From positions 372,001 to 436,000 of the forward strand of contig NZ_QKNS01000002.1 in the NCBI RefSeq assembly GCF_003231285.1: 64,000 nucleotides of DNA. The letters are read 5' to 3'. Of this stretch, positions 16,099-25,382 are shown in pieces. Source of the DNA: Hymenobacter sediminis (GTDB lineage: Bacteria; Bacteroidota; Bacteroidia; Cytophagales; Hymenobacteraceae). The position numbers were made by a program, and so were the translations under genes. Position 1 is the first letter of the stretch; the number at the start of each line of letters is the position of its first letter. The notes beneath the pieces were generated by a model that worked only from the letters and a program-made list of their open reading frames with translations, searched no databases and had not been told where the DNA came from.

Positions 16099-16791
16099 AT
16101 GAATGCCAAAACTACTACCCCATTAGAAACAGAGGAACCTGCGCTGCCACTACCCCACGAAGAGGAGGAGGACCTGTCTTCCGGCAATGGCCGCCTAGCT
16201 ATTATCGTGGGAATTATTGTGGCCGTGGTAGTGCTGGGCTACGCACTGCTGCCCACCCAAGCTACCCGCCGCATTGCCGCGGCCATGCCCATTATGCAAC
16301 TAGGTGAAGCCAATGTAACCGGCCACCGCACCCCCGAAGAAGCTAAGGCTGCCGCTGCTACTGAGGATGAGGTTCCTACCACAGCGCCCGTGGCCGCGGG
16401 CAAGCCTGCCGCACCAGCCGCGCCTACCCCTGCCTCTGGCCTGAATGCCGAGCAGCCCTTGGTTAGCACCGAGGCTGAGCCCGTGGCAATAGAACCCGTG
16501 CCCGCCGCTGAAGTAACGGAAGTCGCGCCAGCTACCGTAGCTATTTCGGGTAGGGTGCTGGACGAAGAAGGGCAGCCCCTGGCCGGCGCTACCGTGATGC
16601 TGAAAGGCACTCGCAAAGCCACCGGCACCGATGCAAATGGCAACTACACCCTGGAAGTACCCGCCGGCGACAACACCTTAGTGTATGGCTATGGTGGCTA
16701 CGAAGACCAGGAGCTTAAGGCCCGCAACACCCAAACGCACACCGTAACGCTGGTGCCCCGCGAAGAAGCCCCCCGCCGTCGGCGCCGGTAA
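16099..16791 (+). CDS. Membrane-anchored protein with carboxypeptidase-regulatory-like domain
   Basis: 230 residues. An acidic N-terminus precedes one membrane helix (LAIIVGIIVAVVVLGYALLP, about 33-52) and a low-complexity Ala/Pro/Glu linker (about 85-148). A CarboxypepD_reg-like beta-sandwich follows (ISGRVLDEEGQPLAGATVML ... GTDANGNYTLEVPAG, about 149-222), ending in a basic RRRRR tail. The domain is the plug-associated fold found on TonB-dependent receptors and FecR-type regulators, here without either partner. Function unknown. Confidence 0.75.
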   Translation: MNAKTTTPLETEEPALPLPHEEEEDLSSGNGRLAIIVGIIVAVVVLGYALLPTQATRRIAAAMPIMQLGEANVTGHRTPEEAKAAAATEDEVPTTAPVAAGKPAAPAAPTPASGLNAEQPLVSTEAEPVAIEPVPAAEVTEVAPATVAISGRVLDEEGQPLAGATVMLKGTRKATGTDANGNYTLEVPAGDNTLVYGYGGYEDQELKARNTQTHTVTLVPREEAPRRRRR

Positions 16792-16839
16792 CCCATTGCG
16801 GCTTTTTTTGAAGAGAAGGCCGTTATGACAAAGTAAGTA

Positions 16840-16883
16840 CAACAGAAAAGCCCCGCCGGAAGTCCGGCGGGGCTTTTCTGTTG
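16840..16883. terminator. Bidirectional terminator with 21-base-pair stem
   Basis: Arms 16840-16860 and 16863-16883 are perfectly complementary around a two-base centre. It ends both the plus-strand gene and the convergent permease, whose stop is at 16908. Confidence 0.85.
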
Positions 16884-16907
16884 ACGAATGACGAGGCCGA
16901 AACCGGT

Positions 16908-18371
16908 TTATTGCTCCGGCGTGCTACCCCCCAAACGCTTGCCAAACAGGAAATATACCGGTACTCCCAGGGCCACCAGCATTAGCCCCCGCTGCGCGAA
17001 CTTGGAGTTTTCGGGGTCAGTGAGCAGAATAAAGCAGAAGGCCGACGCCAGTACCACGTAGAGCAGTGGCACCACTGGGTAGCCGAAGGCGCGGTAGGGG
17101 CGAGGCACTTCGGGCCGGGTGCGGCGCAGAATGAAAATGCCAATGATGGTGACAACGTAGAACAGGATAACCGAGAACATTACGTAGTTCAGCAGCTCCC
17201 CGTAAGAGCCAGACAAGCACAGCCCGCAAGCCCAGGCGCACTGGGCCCATAGCGCCACACTGGGCACCCCGGCCTTGTTCAGCCGACCCATTCCCGCGAA
17301 AAATACTCCGTCGCGAGCCATGGCGTAGTAGGCGCGCGCACCTGACATAAGGATGCTGTTAGCGGCGCTGAAGGTGCTGATCATGATGAGAACGGCCATA
17401 ACATAGGCACCCGGCGCCCCCAGAATGCTTTCGGCGGCGGCCGTGCCTACCCGCTCGTTGGTAGCGTACATAATGCCCCGGCTCAGCACATCGGTAGCGG
17501 TTGGGTCGCCTTGGAGGGGTAGCACCAGCAGGTACACCACGTTAATCAGGATGTAAAGAGCTGTTACGATGGCCGTACCCATGGCCATGCTCAGCACAAT
17601 CGTGCGCTCGGGCTTCACAATCTCGTCGCCCGAGAAGCCAATGTTGTTCCAGGAATCGGAGCTGAACAAGGAGCCCGTCATGGCTAGGCCAATGGCCGTA
17701 ACCAGTGCGCCGGTAGTCAGAGGAGTACCCTGGCCGGTTTTGTCGAAGCTCATGGCCTGCCACATGTTCTGAAAGTTCTGGCTGACGGCTTCATCATTGA
17801 TACCGAAGAAGATGCCGCACAAAATAAGCAGGGCCAGCGCTACCAGCTTGGTGCTGCCGAACACGTTGGCAATGAGCTTGCCCGAGCGCACCCCCCGCGA
17901 GTTGATAAACGTCAGGAAAATCAGCAGGACAATAGCCAGCAGTTGCACCGTCGTGAACTTGTACTCCCCTCCATCAATGAGTACGTTGTCCTCCGAAAAC
18001 CACGGAATGAGCACCCCGGTGAAGCGGGCAAAGGCCACCGCTACGGCCGCAATAACGCCGGTCTGGATTACCAGAAACAGCGTCCAGCCATAAAGGAAAG
18101 CCACCAGCTTGTTGTAGGCCTCGCGCAGGTACACGTACTGGCCGCCTACCTTCGGAAACATCGAGGACAGCTCGCCGTAGCTCACGGCCCCGGCCAAGGT
18201 GATAACGCCGGTAACCAGCCACACGACCAGCAGCCAGCCCGTTGAGCCAACCTTCCGGGCAATGTCGGTGGTTACAATGAAGATGCCGGAGCCAATCATG
18301 CTGCCCGTCACAATCATGACGGCGTCGAACAGCGTAATGGCCCGCTGAAAATGGCCTTGTTTTTCGGACAT
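16908..18371 (-). CDS. APC superfamily amino acid permease
   Basis: 487 residues with about twelve membrane helices. The family signature at the first helix is MIVTGSMIGSGIFIVTTDIAR. FPKVGGQYVYLREAY and the central FSSDSWNNIGFSGDEIVKPERTI are typical of LAT/YfnA-type amino acid permeases of the inner membrane. Likely substrate: neutral or basic amino acids by proton symport or exchange, not resolvable from sequence. The ATG at 18371 is divergent from the DUF3352-like gene. Confidence 0.9.
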   Translation of the reverse strand: MSEKQGHFQRAITLFDAVMIVTGSMIGSGIFIVTTDIARKVGSTGWLLVVWLVTGVITLAGAVSYGELSSMFPKVGGQYVYLREAYNKLVAFLYGWTLFLVIQTGVIAAVAVAFARFTGVLIPWFSEDNVLIDGGEYKFTTVQLLAIVLLIFLTFINSRGVRSGKLIANVFGSTKLVALALLILCGIFFGINDEAVSQNFQNMWQAMSFDKTGQGTPLTTGALVTAIGLAMTGSLFSSDSWNNIGFSGDEIVKPERTIVLSMAMGTAIVTALYILINVVYLLVLPLQGDPTATDVLSRGIMYATNERVGTAAAESILGAPGAYVMAVLIMISTFSAANSILMSGARAYYAMARDGVFFAGMGRLNKAGVPSVALWAQCAWACGLCLSGSYGELLNYVMFSVILFYVVTIIGIFILRRTRPEVPRPYRAFGYPVVPLLYVVLASAFCFILLTDPENSKFAQRGLMLVALGVPVYFLFGKRLGGSTPEQ

Positions 18372-18473
18372 AAAGGGATAGTAGAGAGTGTTTCGAGGCG
18401 GAAGATAGAAAACTGGCTTCCAAACTTAGCTTTCTGCCGTAAAGGGTATTGCTGGCGCTGCTGTCCTAATCCC

Positions 18474-18481
18474 TATTTTTG
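18474..18481 (+). promoter_or_regulatory. -7 promoter element
   Basis: TATTTTTG fits TAnnTTTG at all defined positions, with TTG at 18449-18451 at about the right distance for the -33 element. It lies 26 bases before the next start codon. Confidence 0.5.
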
Positions 18482-18507
18482 CCGGCCTACCGCCCTGGGT
18501 TCCCTGC

Positions 18508-21240
18508 ATGTCGCAACGAGTATTGGTATTTCTGACGGGTCTGCTGCTGCTTACGGCGCTGGGCTCCTACGTGTATTACCGCCGCACCGTGGCGAGCGTG
18601 CCCGTGGACCCCTGGAGCCTGGTACCCGACGATGCCGTGCTGGTTACCGTCACCCGCGACCATCCTACCCTGGTGCGCCACCTGAAGGAAACCCAGCTCT
18701 GGGACAACCTGATGGCCGTACGCTACTTTCAGCAGATGGAGGAAAATCTGGCTCTGGCCGACAGCCTGACCGGGGGGCGCAACGTGGTGCTGCGCTTTCT
18801 GGGCCGCAAACGCGTGTTGACTTCCCTGCACGTAACCGAGCCTGGTCGTTTCGATATTCTGTTTCAGGTGCCCATCAGCAGCGTGCGCGAATACCGGCAG
18901 GTGCGCAGTCTGATTGAAGGGCTGGGGCGCAACGCCAGCTTTCAGGTTTCTACCCGCGAGTACGAGGACCAGGTACTGACTGAGGTGCGGCCGAGAGCCG
19001 GGGGCGACGGCATGACCCTACTGAACTACCGCAACCACTTGCTGCTAAGTGCGAATCCCGCTCTGGTAGAGGCCGTTGCCCGTCGCATCGAAAATCTGGA
19101 CGCACCCACCGTAGCTGCTGAGTTCCAGAGCACCGACTACTTCCGGCTGCGTGATGTGGACGCCACCCTGCTGCTAAACCAACGCCGGCTGCCGCAGCTA
19201 ATGAGCGTGTTCTTCCGGCAAGAGCTAGGCACCGATATAGCGGCCATTTCCAGCCTGGCTCGCAACGAAATGACTCAAATGAAGCTGGCCGGTAATAAGG
19301 TCGTCTTTAATGGGTTTGCCAACCCCGAAACTGCGCACGGCTCCCTGCACCAGCGCCTGGTAGGGCAGCCCACGCAGCGGCTGCGCATGGCCGATGTACT
19401 CCCCCTACGCTCGGCGCTGGTAGTGCACCTGGGGCTGGGCCAAGCAGCGGTTCTGCGCGGGCCCCAGCTACCCCCCGCCGACACACTGGCCCCGATAGTG
19501 CCGGCTTTGATGGATAGTCTCACCGCTCAGCTCAGCCAGGAAGTAGCGCTTTGCTATCTGGCTACCCCCTCAGCCCGCTCGAAACCCGGCAAGCTGGCTC
19601 TGGCCTACACTGCCAACCCCGGTAAGGTGGGCAACCTGTTGGGCCAACTACGGCGGGCCGTAGGTGCTACCCCGGCTTTTGGGCGGGTAGGGCCTTATCA
19701 ACTGCACCAGACAGGGGTACCCGAGTTGCCCCAACGCTTACTAGGAGCCATGTTTCAGGGCTTTGAGCGGCCAGTGGTGGCGCAAGTTGGCAACTATGTG
19801 GCCTTTGGCGACACGGAGCCGGCCCTGCGCCAATGGCTAACGGATGTGGCGGCTGGTGAGGTCTGGAGCCGCTCGCCCACGCAGGTGGCTTTTTTGCAGG
19901 AAACCCAGCCCCAGGCCCGCCTGAGTGTGCTGCTGGACACGCGCAACTGCTGGAATCTGCTGCTGCGGGGGCTGCAGGAAGAGCGCCGGGCCGGCCTGCT
20001 ACGCAACGAAACCCTGTTCAAGCGCTTCCCCCAAATTGCCATGCAATGGGTGCCGGCCGCTAACGAGCAGGAACCCGGCGCGCAGTACTTCACGCAGTTT
20101 GTGCTTCGCCACCCGGTAGCCGGGCCGGCCACGGCCCGCCCCCAAAACCCCGATGGCACCGGCAGCGTGCTGGACTTTGCGGTATCCCTGGCTTCCTCAC
20201 CCGAGCTGGTAACCGTGCCCGGCGCGCGTCTGCCCGGAGTGCTCGTGCAGGATACAGCCCAGGTGCTGCACTACGTAACCCCCGATAACGTAGTGGCCTG
20301 GTCCGATACGCTGCCGGGCCCGCTGGTGGGGGCGCCGTACCGCCTTCCTGCCGAGGCCGGCTTCCTGTTTGCTACCCCCAACCAGATATTCCAATACAAC
20401 ACCCAGGGCCAGCTGCAGCCCAACTTCCCCTTGAACCTACCTGATACCGTGCGGGCTACCTCGCTAAGTGTGTCGCCGGCAGAGGGAGGCGCGGCGCGGC
20501 GGTTGCTAGTGGCGGGGGGCAGCAGCAACTTATTCCTGTATGATACGCAAGGGCGTACCTACCCCGGCTGGGAGCCCAAGCAGCTGGAGTTCCGTCTGGC
20601 CGGGCCGCCACAATACCTGGTAGTGAATGGCCGCGACGTGCTGGTGGTACTGCTGGAAAATGGCTACGTGTATGCCTTTGATCAGGCAGGCGGTACCTAT
20701 CCTGGCTTCCCCATTAGCGTAGGGGCCCGGTTGGGCAGCGGGGTATTGGTAGAGCCGGGCACCACCCTGCGCCGCGCCCGCCTAACGGTAGTAAGCCAGC
20801 AGGGCGAGCGAATCAGCTTTAACCTCAGTGGGGAGGTAGTAACCCGCAGCCGGGTAGCTACCTGGAGCCGGACGTCGCAGTTCCGGCTGATACCCGATCA
20901 GCAGCAGCGCAGCTACGTGGTAGTGCGCGAAGATGGAGGCCGACTATCCCTGTTTACGCCCAGCGGGCAGCAAGTAGTAAGTCAGCGCTTTGTCACCTCG
21001 GCTACCCGTTCGGTGCAATTTTTCAGCTTCGGGCCGGGCCGGCAGGTGTACGCCCTTACGGAAACTGGCCCTGGCAAAACCTACCTCTACGATGCCCGCG
21101 CCCGATTAATAGGCGGCCAGCCTTTCGACAACAGCGCTACCCAGGTGGCCCTGTCGTATGATGCTACCACTGGCATCTATCATCTGTACCGTGTAGCCGG
21201 CAAAGAGCTGCGCCGCACCGACCTGAAACTGGAGCAATAA
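18508..21240 (+). CDS. DUF3352-like membrane-anchored protein with C-terminal beta-propeller
   Basis: 910 residues. One N-terminal anchor helix (VLVFLTGLLLLTALGSYVYY) is followed by a DUF3352-like region (about 35-530: SLVPDDAVLVTVTRDHPTLV, LLNYRNHLLLSANPALVEAV, and repeats of this two-fold architecture). From about 555 to the end, repeated blades of the type YNTQGQLQPNFPLNLPDTV, YDTQGRTYPGWE and FDQAGGTYPGFPISVG suggest a PQQ/WD-like propeller. It probably faces the periplasm. Function unknown; comparable proteins occur across Cytophagales. The gene is alone, with an APC permease divergent and corA convergent. Confidence 0.75.
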   Translation: MSQRVLVFLTGLLLLTALGSYVYYRRTVASVPVDPWSLVPDDAVLVTVTRDHPTLVRHLKETQLWDNLMAVRYFQQMEENLALADSLTGGRNVVLRFLGRKRVLTSLHVTEPGRFDILFQVPISSVREYRQVRSLIEGLGRNASFQVSTREYEDQVLTEVRPRAGGDGMTLLNYRNHLLLSANPALVEAVARRIENLDAPTVAAEFQSTDYFRLRDVDATLLLNQRRLPQLMSVFFRQELGTDIAAISSLARNEMTQMKLAGNKVVFNGFANPETAHGSLHQRLVGQPTQRLRMADVLPLRSALVVHLGLGQAAVLRGPQLPPADTLAPIVPALMDSLTAQLSQEVALCYLATPSARSKPGKLALAYTANPGKVGNLLGQLRRAVGATPAFGRVGPYQLHQTGVPELPQRLLGAMFQGFERPVVAQVGNYVAFGDTEPALRQWLTDVAAGEVWSRSPTQVAFLQETQPQARLSVLLDTRNCWNLLLRGLQEERRAGLLRNETLFKRFPQIAMQWVPAANEQEPGAQYFTQFVLRHPVAGPATARPQNPDGTGSVLDFAVSLASSPELVTVPGARLPGVLVQDTAQVLHYVTPDNVVAWSDTLPGPLVGAPYRLPAEAGFLFATPNQIFQYNTQGQLQPNFPLNLPDTVRATSLSVSPAEGGAARRLLVAGGSSNLFLYDTQGRTYPGWEPKQLEFRLAGPPQYLVVNGRDVLVVLLENGYVYAFDQAGGTYPGFPISVGARLGSGVLVEPGTTLRRARLTVVSQQGERISFNLSGEVVTRSRVATWSRTSQFRLIPDQQQRSYVVVREDGGRLSLFTPSGQQVVSQRFVTSATRSVQFFSFGPGRQVYALTETGPGKTYLYDARARLIGGQPFDNSATQVALSYDATTGIYHLYRVAGKELRRTDLKLEQ

Positions 21241-21428
21241 GGTAAAATTGTGGAGTAGTTGGCCGGACCAGGTAGTCCCGTAGAGGCGGCCTGCCAGCCG
21301 CAACGCCTACCTTCTCAAAGAGGTCAAAAGCCCCGGTTAGGCGACACCAACCGCTTAACAATAGGTGCCGCCCCACCGGGGCTAGCTATAATGACTTGGC
21401 AAAACGATTACTTCGCTCGTTTACTATT

Positions 21429-22634
21429 TCACCGCCGGGAGAGCCAGCCTTTGCGGTAGAAGAAGGTAAGCTGGCCGATTACTACCACCGCCATAAAACT
21501 CAGGACGCCCACGTAGCCCCAGGGGCTGTACAGCTCCGGCATGTTAAGGTAGTTGATGCGGCCATCGGGGGCTTCGCGCTGGAAGTTCATGCCGTAGAGG
21601 CCCACTACAAAGCTGAGAGGGATGAAAATGCTGCTGATAATGGTAAGCACCTTCATTACCTCGTTGGCCCGGTTGCTCTGGTCCGACATATACAGGTCAA
21701 TCAGGCTGCTGACGGTTTCGCGGTAGCTTTCAGCCAGGTCCAGGGCCTGAATGGCGTGGTCGTAACAGTCGCGGAAGAATACCTTGACTTCCTCCGGCAT
21801 CTCCTCCTCAGGCAGGCGTAGGATTTCCGCAATCTTGTCGCGCTCCGGATATACCAGGCGGCGGAAGCGCACAATATCCTTTTTGATGTGCAGAATGCGG
21901 TTGAGCACGCGCCTATCGGAGCGGCCCTGGAAAATGCGCTCCTCCAGAACCTCAAGGTAGTCGCCGATGGCGGCCATAGTGGGGTAGTAGTGGTCGAGCA
22001 CTACATCGGTAAGGGCGTAAGCTAGGTACAGGGAGGAGCGCCGCCGGATGGTGCTGCGGGTAGAGCGCAGGCGTTGGCGCACGGCATCCAGGCAGTCCTC
22101 ATAATCATCCTGAAACGTGAGCACATAGTTGGGCCCAGTGAAGATGGAGAGCTGGTCGTCGTTGATGTCGAGCTGACGGGTGAACTCCGTCATGCGCGAC
22201 ACCATAAATAGCCCGTCTTCGGTTTCCTCCACCTTGGCCCGCTGGTAGTCGCCCAGCACATCTTCCATCTGCAGGGGGTGAATGCGGAAATCGTCCTGCA
22301 GGCGCTGCATCAGGGGCAAGTTGTGGTATCCGCGCACATCAATCCAGTGCCTCAGTTCCGGGTGTGCCTGGAAATGGGCCCGCATCTGGTCGTAGTTCTG
22401 GTATTCCCGCTCTTCCACATAGTCGTTGCCATAGGAGGTTAGGAATAGACGAGGGGGTAGGGCATCGGGACGAACGACGAGCGTACCAGGGCGCTGGCCC
22501 ACTTGCTGCTCCCGCGCTTGGCGGGTGGCACTATGGTCGGCTATGCCAGCAGCGTGCACTTGGTCATCATCTTCCTCCGACAAGGGAGGCGAGGGGGGCG
22601 TAACGGGGAGGGGAGTAGGGTCGGGGGCAGACAT
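21429..22634 (-). CDS. corA: Magnesium/cobalt transporter CorA
   Basis: 401 residues from the ATG at 22634 (MSAPDP). The frame extends to 22919 but that part overlaps the divergent promoter region and lacks family similarity. The large cytoplasmic funnel (about 50-330) leads to two C-terminal helices, the first ending with the selectivity motif YGMNF and the second in a basic FFYRKGWLSRR tail. It forms a homopentameric inner-membrane Mg2+ channel. The ordinary MPEL-type loop follows GMN (here YLNMPELYSPWG). The 60-residue N-terminal extension is disordered and lineage-specific. Confidence 0.92.
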   Translation of the reverse strand: MSAPDPTPLPVTPPSPPLSEEDDDQVHAAGIADHSATRQAREQQVGQRPGTLVVRPDALPPRLFLTSYGNDYVEEREYQNYDQMRAHFQAHPELRHWIDVRGYHNLPLMQRLQDDFRIHPLQMEDVLGDYQRAKVEETEDGLFMVSRMTEFTRQLDINDDQLSIFTGPNYVLTFQDDYEDCLDAVRQRLRSTRSTIRRRSSLYLAYALTDVVLDHYYPTMAAIGDYLEVLEERIFQGRSDRRVLNRILHIKKDIVRFRRLVYPERDKIAEILRLPEEEMPEEVKVFFRDCYDHAIQALDLAESYRETVSSLIDLYMSDQSNRANEVMKVLTIISSIFIPLSFVVGLYGMNFQREAPDGRINYLNMPELYSPWGYVGVLSFMAVVVIGQLTFFYRKGWLSRR

Positions 22635-22772
22635 CAACAATAAATCAGGCGGCCAATATCGAGGCAGTTTACGGGATTCATAGGAAAATCTGTTACCTAA
22701 AAAGTGCTGGGTTACCACAAGTACCAGACTTCTCAGGGACTGGAGAGAATAAAAGCTCCGGGCAAAACCTCG

Positions 22773-22780
22773 TACTTTCG
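22773..22780 (+). promoter_or_regulatory. -7 promoter element of the polysaccharide locus
   Basis: TACTTTCG, seven of eight consensus positions, 29 bases before the TTG start of the FemAB-like gene. Confidence 0.4.
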
Positions 22781-22809
22781 CCCACCTTCTGCCTTTTACC
22801 CCAACTTGC

Positions 22810-23814
22810 TTGCTTTCCTTCTCCACTGATTCCGCTTTTGTGTGGCCGCTACCAGTGGCTGGTGGGAAGTACGCGGTGCGGCTGCAGGTGGGGGTAGGCG
22901 CGGCGCCCCTCTTGCCCACGGCTTACGAGCCCTGGCTGTACCTCACGCCGGCCCATCTGGCTCTGCAGCGCAGTCCCACAGAGCCTCTACATTTCTTTCT
23001 GGAAGAAGCCGACCACCGCACCGTAGCCCAACTCACCGTATTTGAAACCGCCGACGGGCAGACTGCTCGTAGCCCCTGGCAGGCTCCCTTTGGTGCCGTG
23101 CAGTTCGCCGATGATCTGACGCCGGAGGCTTTAAAGGCGTTTCTGGGGGTAGTGCACGAGCAACTGGCCAGACGCGGAGTTCGGGCGCTCACGTTGCGGC
23201 CGCACGCGTTTTCTTACGCCCCGCAGGCCAGTGCCCGGCTTACGCAGGTGCTGACTAAGCTGGGCTACGCGGTAGAGCTGGCCGAATTGAACATGCACCT
23301 GCCCCTGGCCCAGAGCTACGAGGCCCATCTGCATGCTGCCGAAAGAAGACGGCTGCTGAAATGTGAGCGGCACGGCCTGCGCTTCGAGCAGGAGCCACCG
23401 CTGCTGCTGCCCTTAGCCTATGAGTTTCTGCGCCGCTGCCGCGAGGAAAAGGGGCAAACTCTCTCAATGCCGCTGGAGCGGCTGCAGGAGCTGTTTCAGC
23501 AGTTTCCGCGCCAGCATTTCCTGTTTTCCGTGCGCAACGCCCAAGGTGAGTGGGCGGCCCTAACGGTGGTTATTCAGGTCAGCCCCGATGTGCTCTACAA
23601 CTTCTACCCGGCCAGTCCGCTAGCCTACAACTCTTTCAGCCCTGTAGTATTGCTCAATGCTGGGTTGCACGCGTTTGGGCAAGCCAGCAGCATGCGTCTG
23701 CTCGACTTAGGCACCTCCACGCTCCCTACTGGCCTCAACCACTCGCTGCTGCAGTTTAAGCGCCACCTGGGCGGCGTGCCCAGCCTCAAGCTCACCTTTA
23801 CGAAGACGCTGTAA
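22810..23814 (+). CDS. GNAT/FemAB-like acyltransferase
   Basis: 334 residues from TTG 22810; no ATG is available near the conserved start. The C-terminal half has the FemAB/BioF2-like pattern: AERRRLLKCERHGLRFEQE, then LYNFYPASPLAYNSFSPVVLLNAGLHAFGQ and LLDLGTSTLPTGLNHSLLQFKRHLGG, typical of N-acyltransferases of the Acetyltransf_6 type attached to polysaccharide loci. It may transfer an amino-acyl or acyl group to a sugar or peptide precursor. First gene of a likely surface-polysaccharide mini-locus running to about 30 kb. Confidence 0.78.
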   Translation: MLSFSTDSAFVWPLPVAGGKYAVRLQVGVGAAPLLPTAYEPWLYLTPAHLALQRSPTEPLHFFLEEADHRTVAQLTVFETADGQTARSPWQAPFGAVQFADDLTPEALKAFLGVVHEQLARRGVRALTLRPHAFSYAPQASARLTQVLTKLGYAVELAELNMHLPLAQSYEAHLHAAERRRLLKCERHGLRFEQEPPLLLPLAYEFLRRCREEKGQTLSMPLERLQELFQQFPRQHFLFSVRNAQGEWAALTVVIQVSPDVLYNFYPASPLAYNSFSPVVLLNAGLHAFGQASSMRLLDLGTSTLPTGLNHSLLQFKRHLGGVPSLKLTFTKTL

Positions 23815-23871
23815 GCCTACCCCTTGGCTTACGCTGAAACCCCCGTGTGCCCGGCGGCCCGCTTGGCCTCG

Positions 23872-23879
23872 TAACTTGC
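23872..23879 (+). promoter_or_regulatory. -7-like element abutting a start codon (possible leaderless transcript)
   Basis: TAACTTGC ends five bases before the ATG at 23885. If active, transcription would begin at or next to the start codon. Confidence 0.35.
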
Positions 23880-23884
23880 GGGCT

Positions 23885-25177
23885 ATGCCAACTCCTCCCT
23901 CCGTTCCTGATTCCCGGCCTGAGCCGCGCGCAGCTGTGCTGGGCCGGTTTCTGCGCGGTTCCCTGGGCTCAGGCGTGGCGGTAGGGGCGCGTACGGCGGG
24001 GGCGCTGGTACTCAACAAGGTGCTGGCCGTGTATGGCGGACCGGGCGGCTTAACCTTGCTGGCGCACTTCCAGAACCTAATGGCCCTCTTCACGACCCTG
24101 CCCAACGATGGGGTGCACGTAGGGATAGTGAAGTATCTGGCCCCGTTGCGGGCGGGCTCGGGCCGTTACCGAGCTTGGGTGGGGGCGGGCATCCTGCTGA
24201 ATCTGGGAAGTTTGCTGCTAGCCGGCTTGGCCCTGATACTGGCGCCGGGCCCCTTGGTGGCTCTGTTCGAGGAAGGTGCGGGTTGGACCACGCTGCTGCT
24301 GCTGGGGCTAGGGCTGCTGACGGGGCATGCGTTTGTGGCATCGGTGCTGCTGGCGGCCGGGCGGCTGCGGGCCTACGTGGGCCTGACGGTGGTGCTGAGT
24401 TTGCTGGGGCCCGTGGGGGTAGGCGCTGCCTTGGCGGCGGGCAGTTCGGTTTCCACGGCGCTGCTGGTTTACCTGCTGGCCCAGGGTGCCACGCTCGGGC
24501 CGGCTTTGCTGGTGGCCCACCGGGCCGGACTACTCCCGAGGCTGAGCGGGCCGGTGAGCCGTGCAAGCTTAATGGGCTTGGGGCGCTTTCTGCTAATGGC
24601 CCTAAGCGTACTACTCTTCAGCAAAGCCGTTGATTTCAGCTTGCGCGAAGTGCTGGTCTGGCAGTTTGGGTTGGGTCCCACAGACTTGTGGCAGGCTGTG
24701 GCGAAGCTGTCGGATAATTACACCATGGTGTTTTCGGCGGTGATGAGCAGCGTGTACTACCCCCGGCTGGCGGCGCTAAGCGGCCGACCGGTTGAGCGGC
24801 GGCAACTGGTGCGCTCGGTGTTATTGTTGCTGGCGCCTGCCCTGGCCATTGGGCTGGGTTTGCTGTGGCTACTGCGCGACTTGTTGCTGCCCCTGCTTTT
24901 CGAGCAGCGCTTCGCCCAAGCCACCTTCCTGCTGGCCCCGCAGTTGGTCAGCGACTGGCTGAAATTCCTGACCTGGGTGCTGCTGTTCCTGCTCACGGCC
25001 CAGGCACGGGTAGGACGCTACGTAGCTGTGCAGGCAGCCTCGGCGGCGGTGCTGGTGGTGCTGCTGGCGGTGCTGCTGCCGCGCTACGGTCTGCTGGGTG
25101 CTCCACTGGCTCAAGCTGCCCGCTACGGCTTGCTGCTGGGGTGGTGCTTGTGGTATTTCCGACGTGAAATAAGGTAA
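23885..25177 (+). CDS. Wzx-type polysaccharide flippase (O-antigen translocase)
   Basis: 430 residues from the ATG at 23885; the frame opens at a TTG three codons earlier. About twelve membrane helices of the MATE/MVF type. The N-terminal RTAGALVLNKVLAVYGGPGGLTLLAHFQNLMAL and NDGVHVGIVKYLAP segments are typical of WzxE/O-antigen translocases, which flip lipid-linked saccharide units across the inner membrane. Gene context (acyltransferase, GT2, polytopic sugar-transferase-like proteins) agrees. No dedicated polymerase is obvious. Confidence 0.87.
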   Translation: MPTPPSVPDSRPEPRAAVLGRFLRGSLGSGVAVGARTAGALVLNKVLAVYGGPGGLTLLAHFQNLMALFTTLPNDGVHVGIVKYLAPLRAGSGRYRAWVGAGILLNLGSLLLAGLALILAPGPLVALFEEGAGWTTLLLLGLGLLTGHAFVASVLLAAGRLRAYVGLTVVLSLLGPVGVGAALAAGSSVSTALLVYLLAQGATLGPALLVAHRAGLLPRLSGPVSRASLMGLGRFLLMALSVLLFSKAVDFSLREVLVWQFGLGPTDLWQAVAKLSDNYTMVFSAVMSSVYYPRLAALSGRPVERRQLVRSVLLLLAPALAIGLGLLWLLRDLLLPLLFEQRFAQATFLLAPQLVSDWLKFLTWVLLFLLTAQARVGRYVAVQAASAAVLVVLLAVLLPRYGLLGAPLAQAARYGLLLGWCLWYFRREIR

Positions 25178-25367
25178 GGACACAAAAGCAGAAGCCGTCA
25201 TCTTGGTTCGCAAAAGCAAACCTGAAGCCTATCACGTGCCTACGTCTGGATTGCGGGCGCGACATCAGTAAGCAAAATGCCTCGACTGCGCCTCCGCACC
25301 ATGTTCACCCGATGAGACAGACTGAGTTGCCAGCAGCGGCGGGGCCGGCGTATGGCTGAAACCGCTG

Positions 25368-25375
25368 TAACTTGC
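25368..25375 (+). promoter_or_regulatory. -7-like element close to a start codon
   Basis: TAACTTGC lies seven bases before the GT2 ATG at 25383 and is identical to the element before the flippase gene. Confidence 0.35.
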
Positions 25376-25382
25376 CGGGGCC

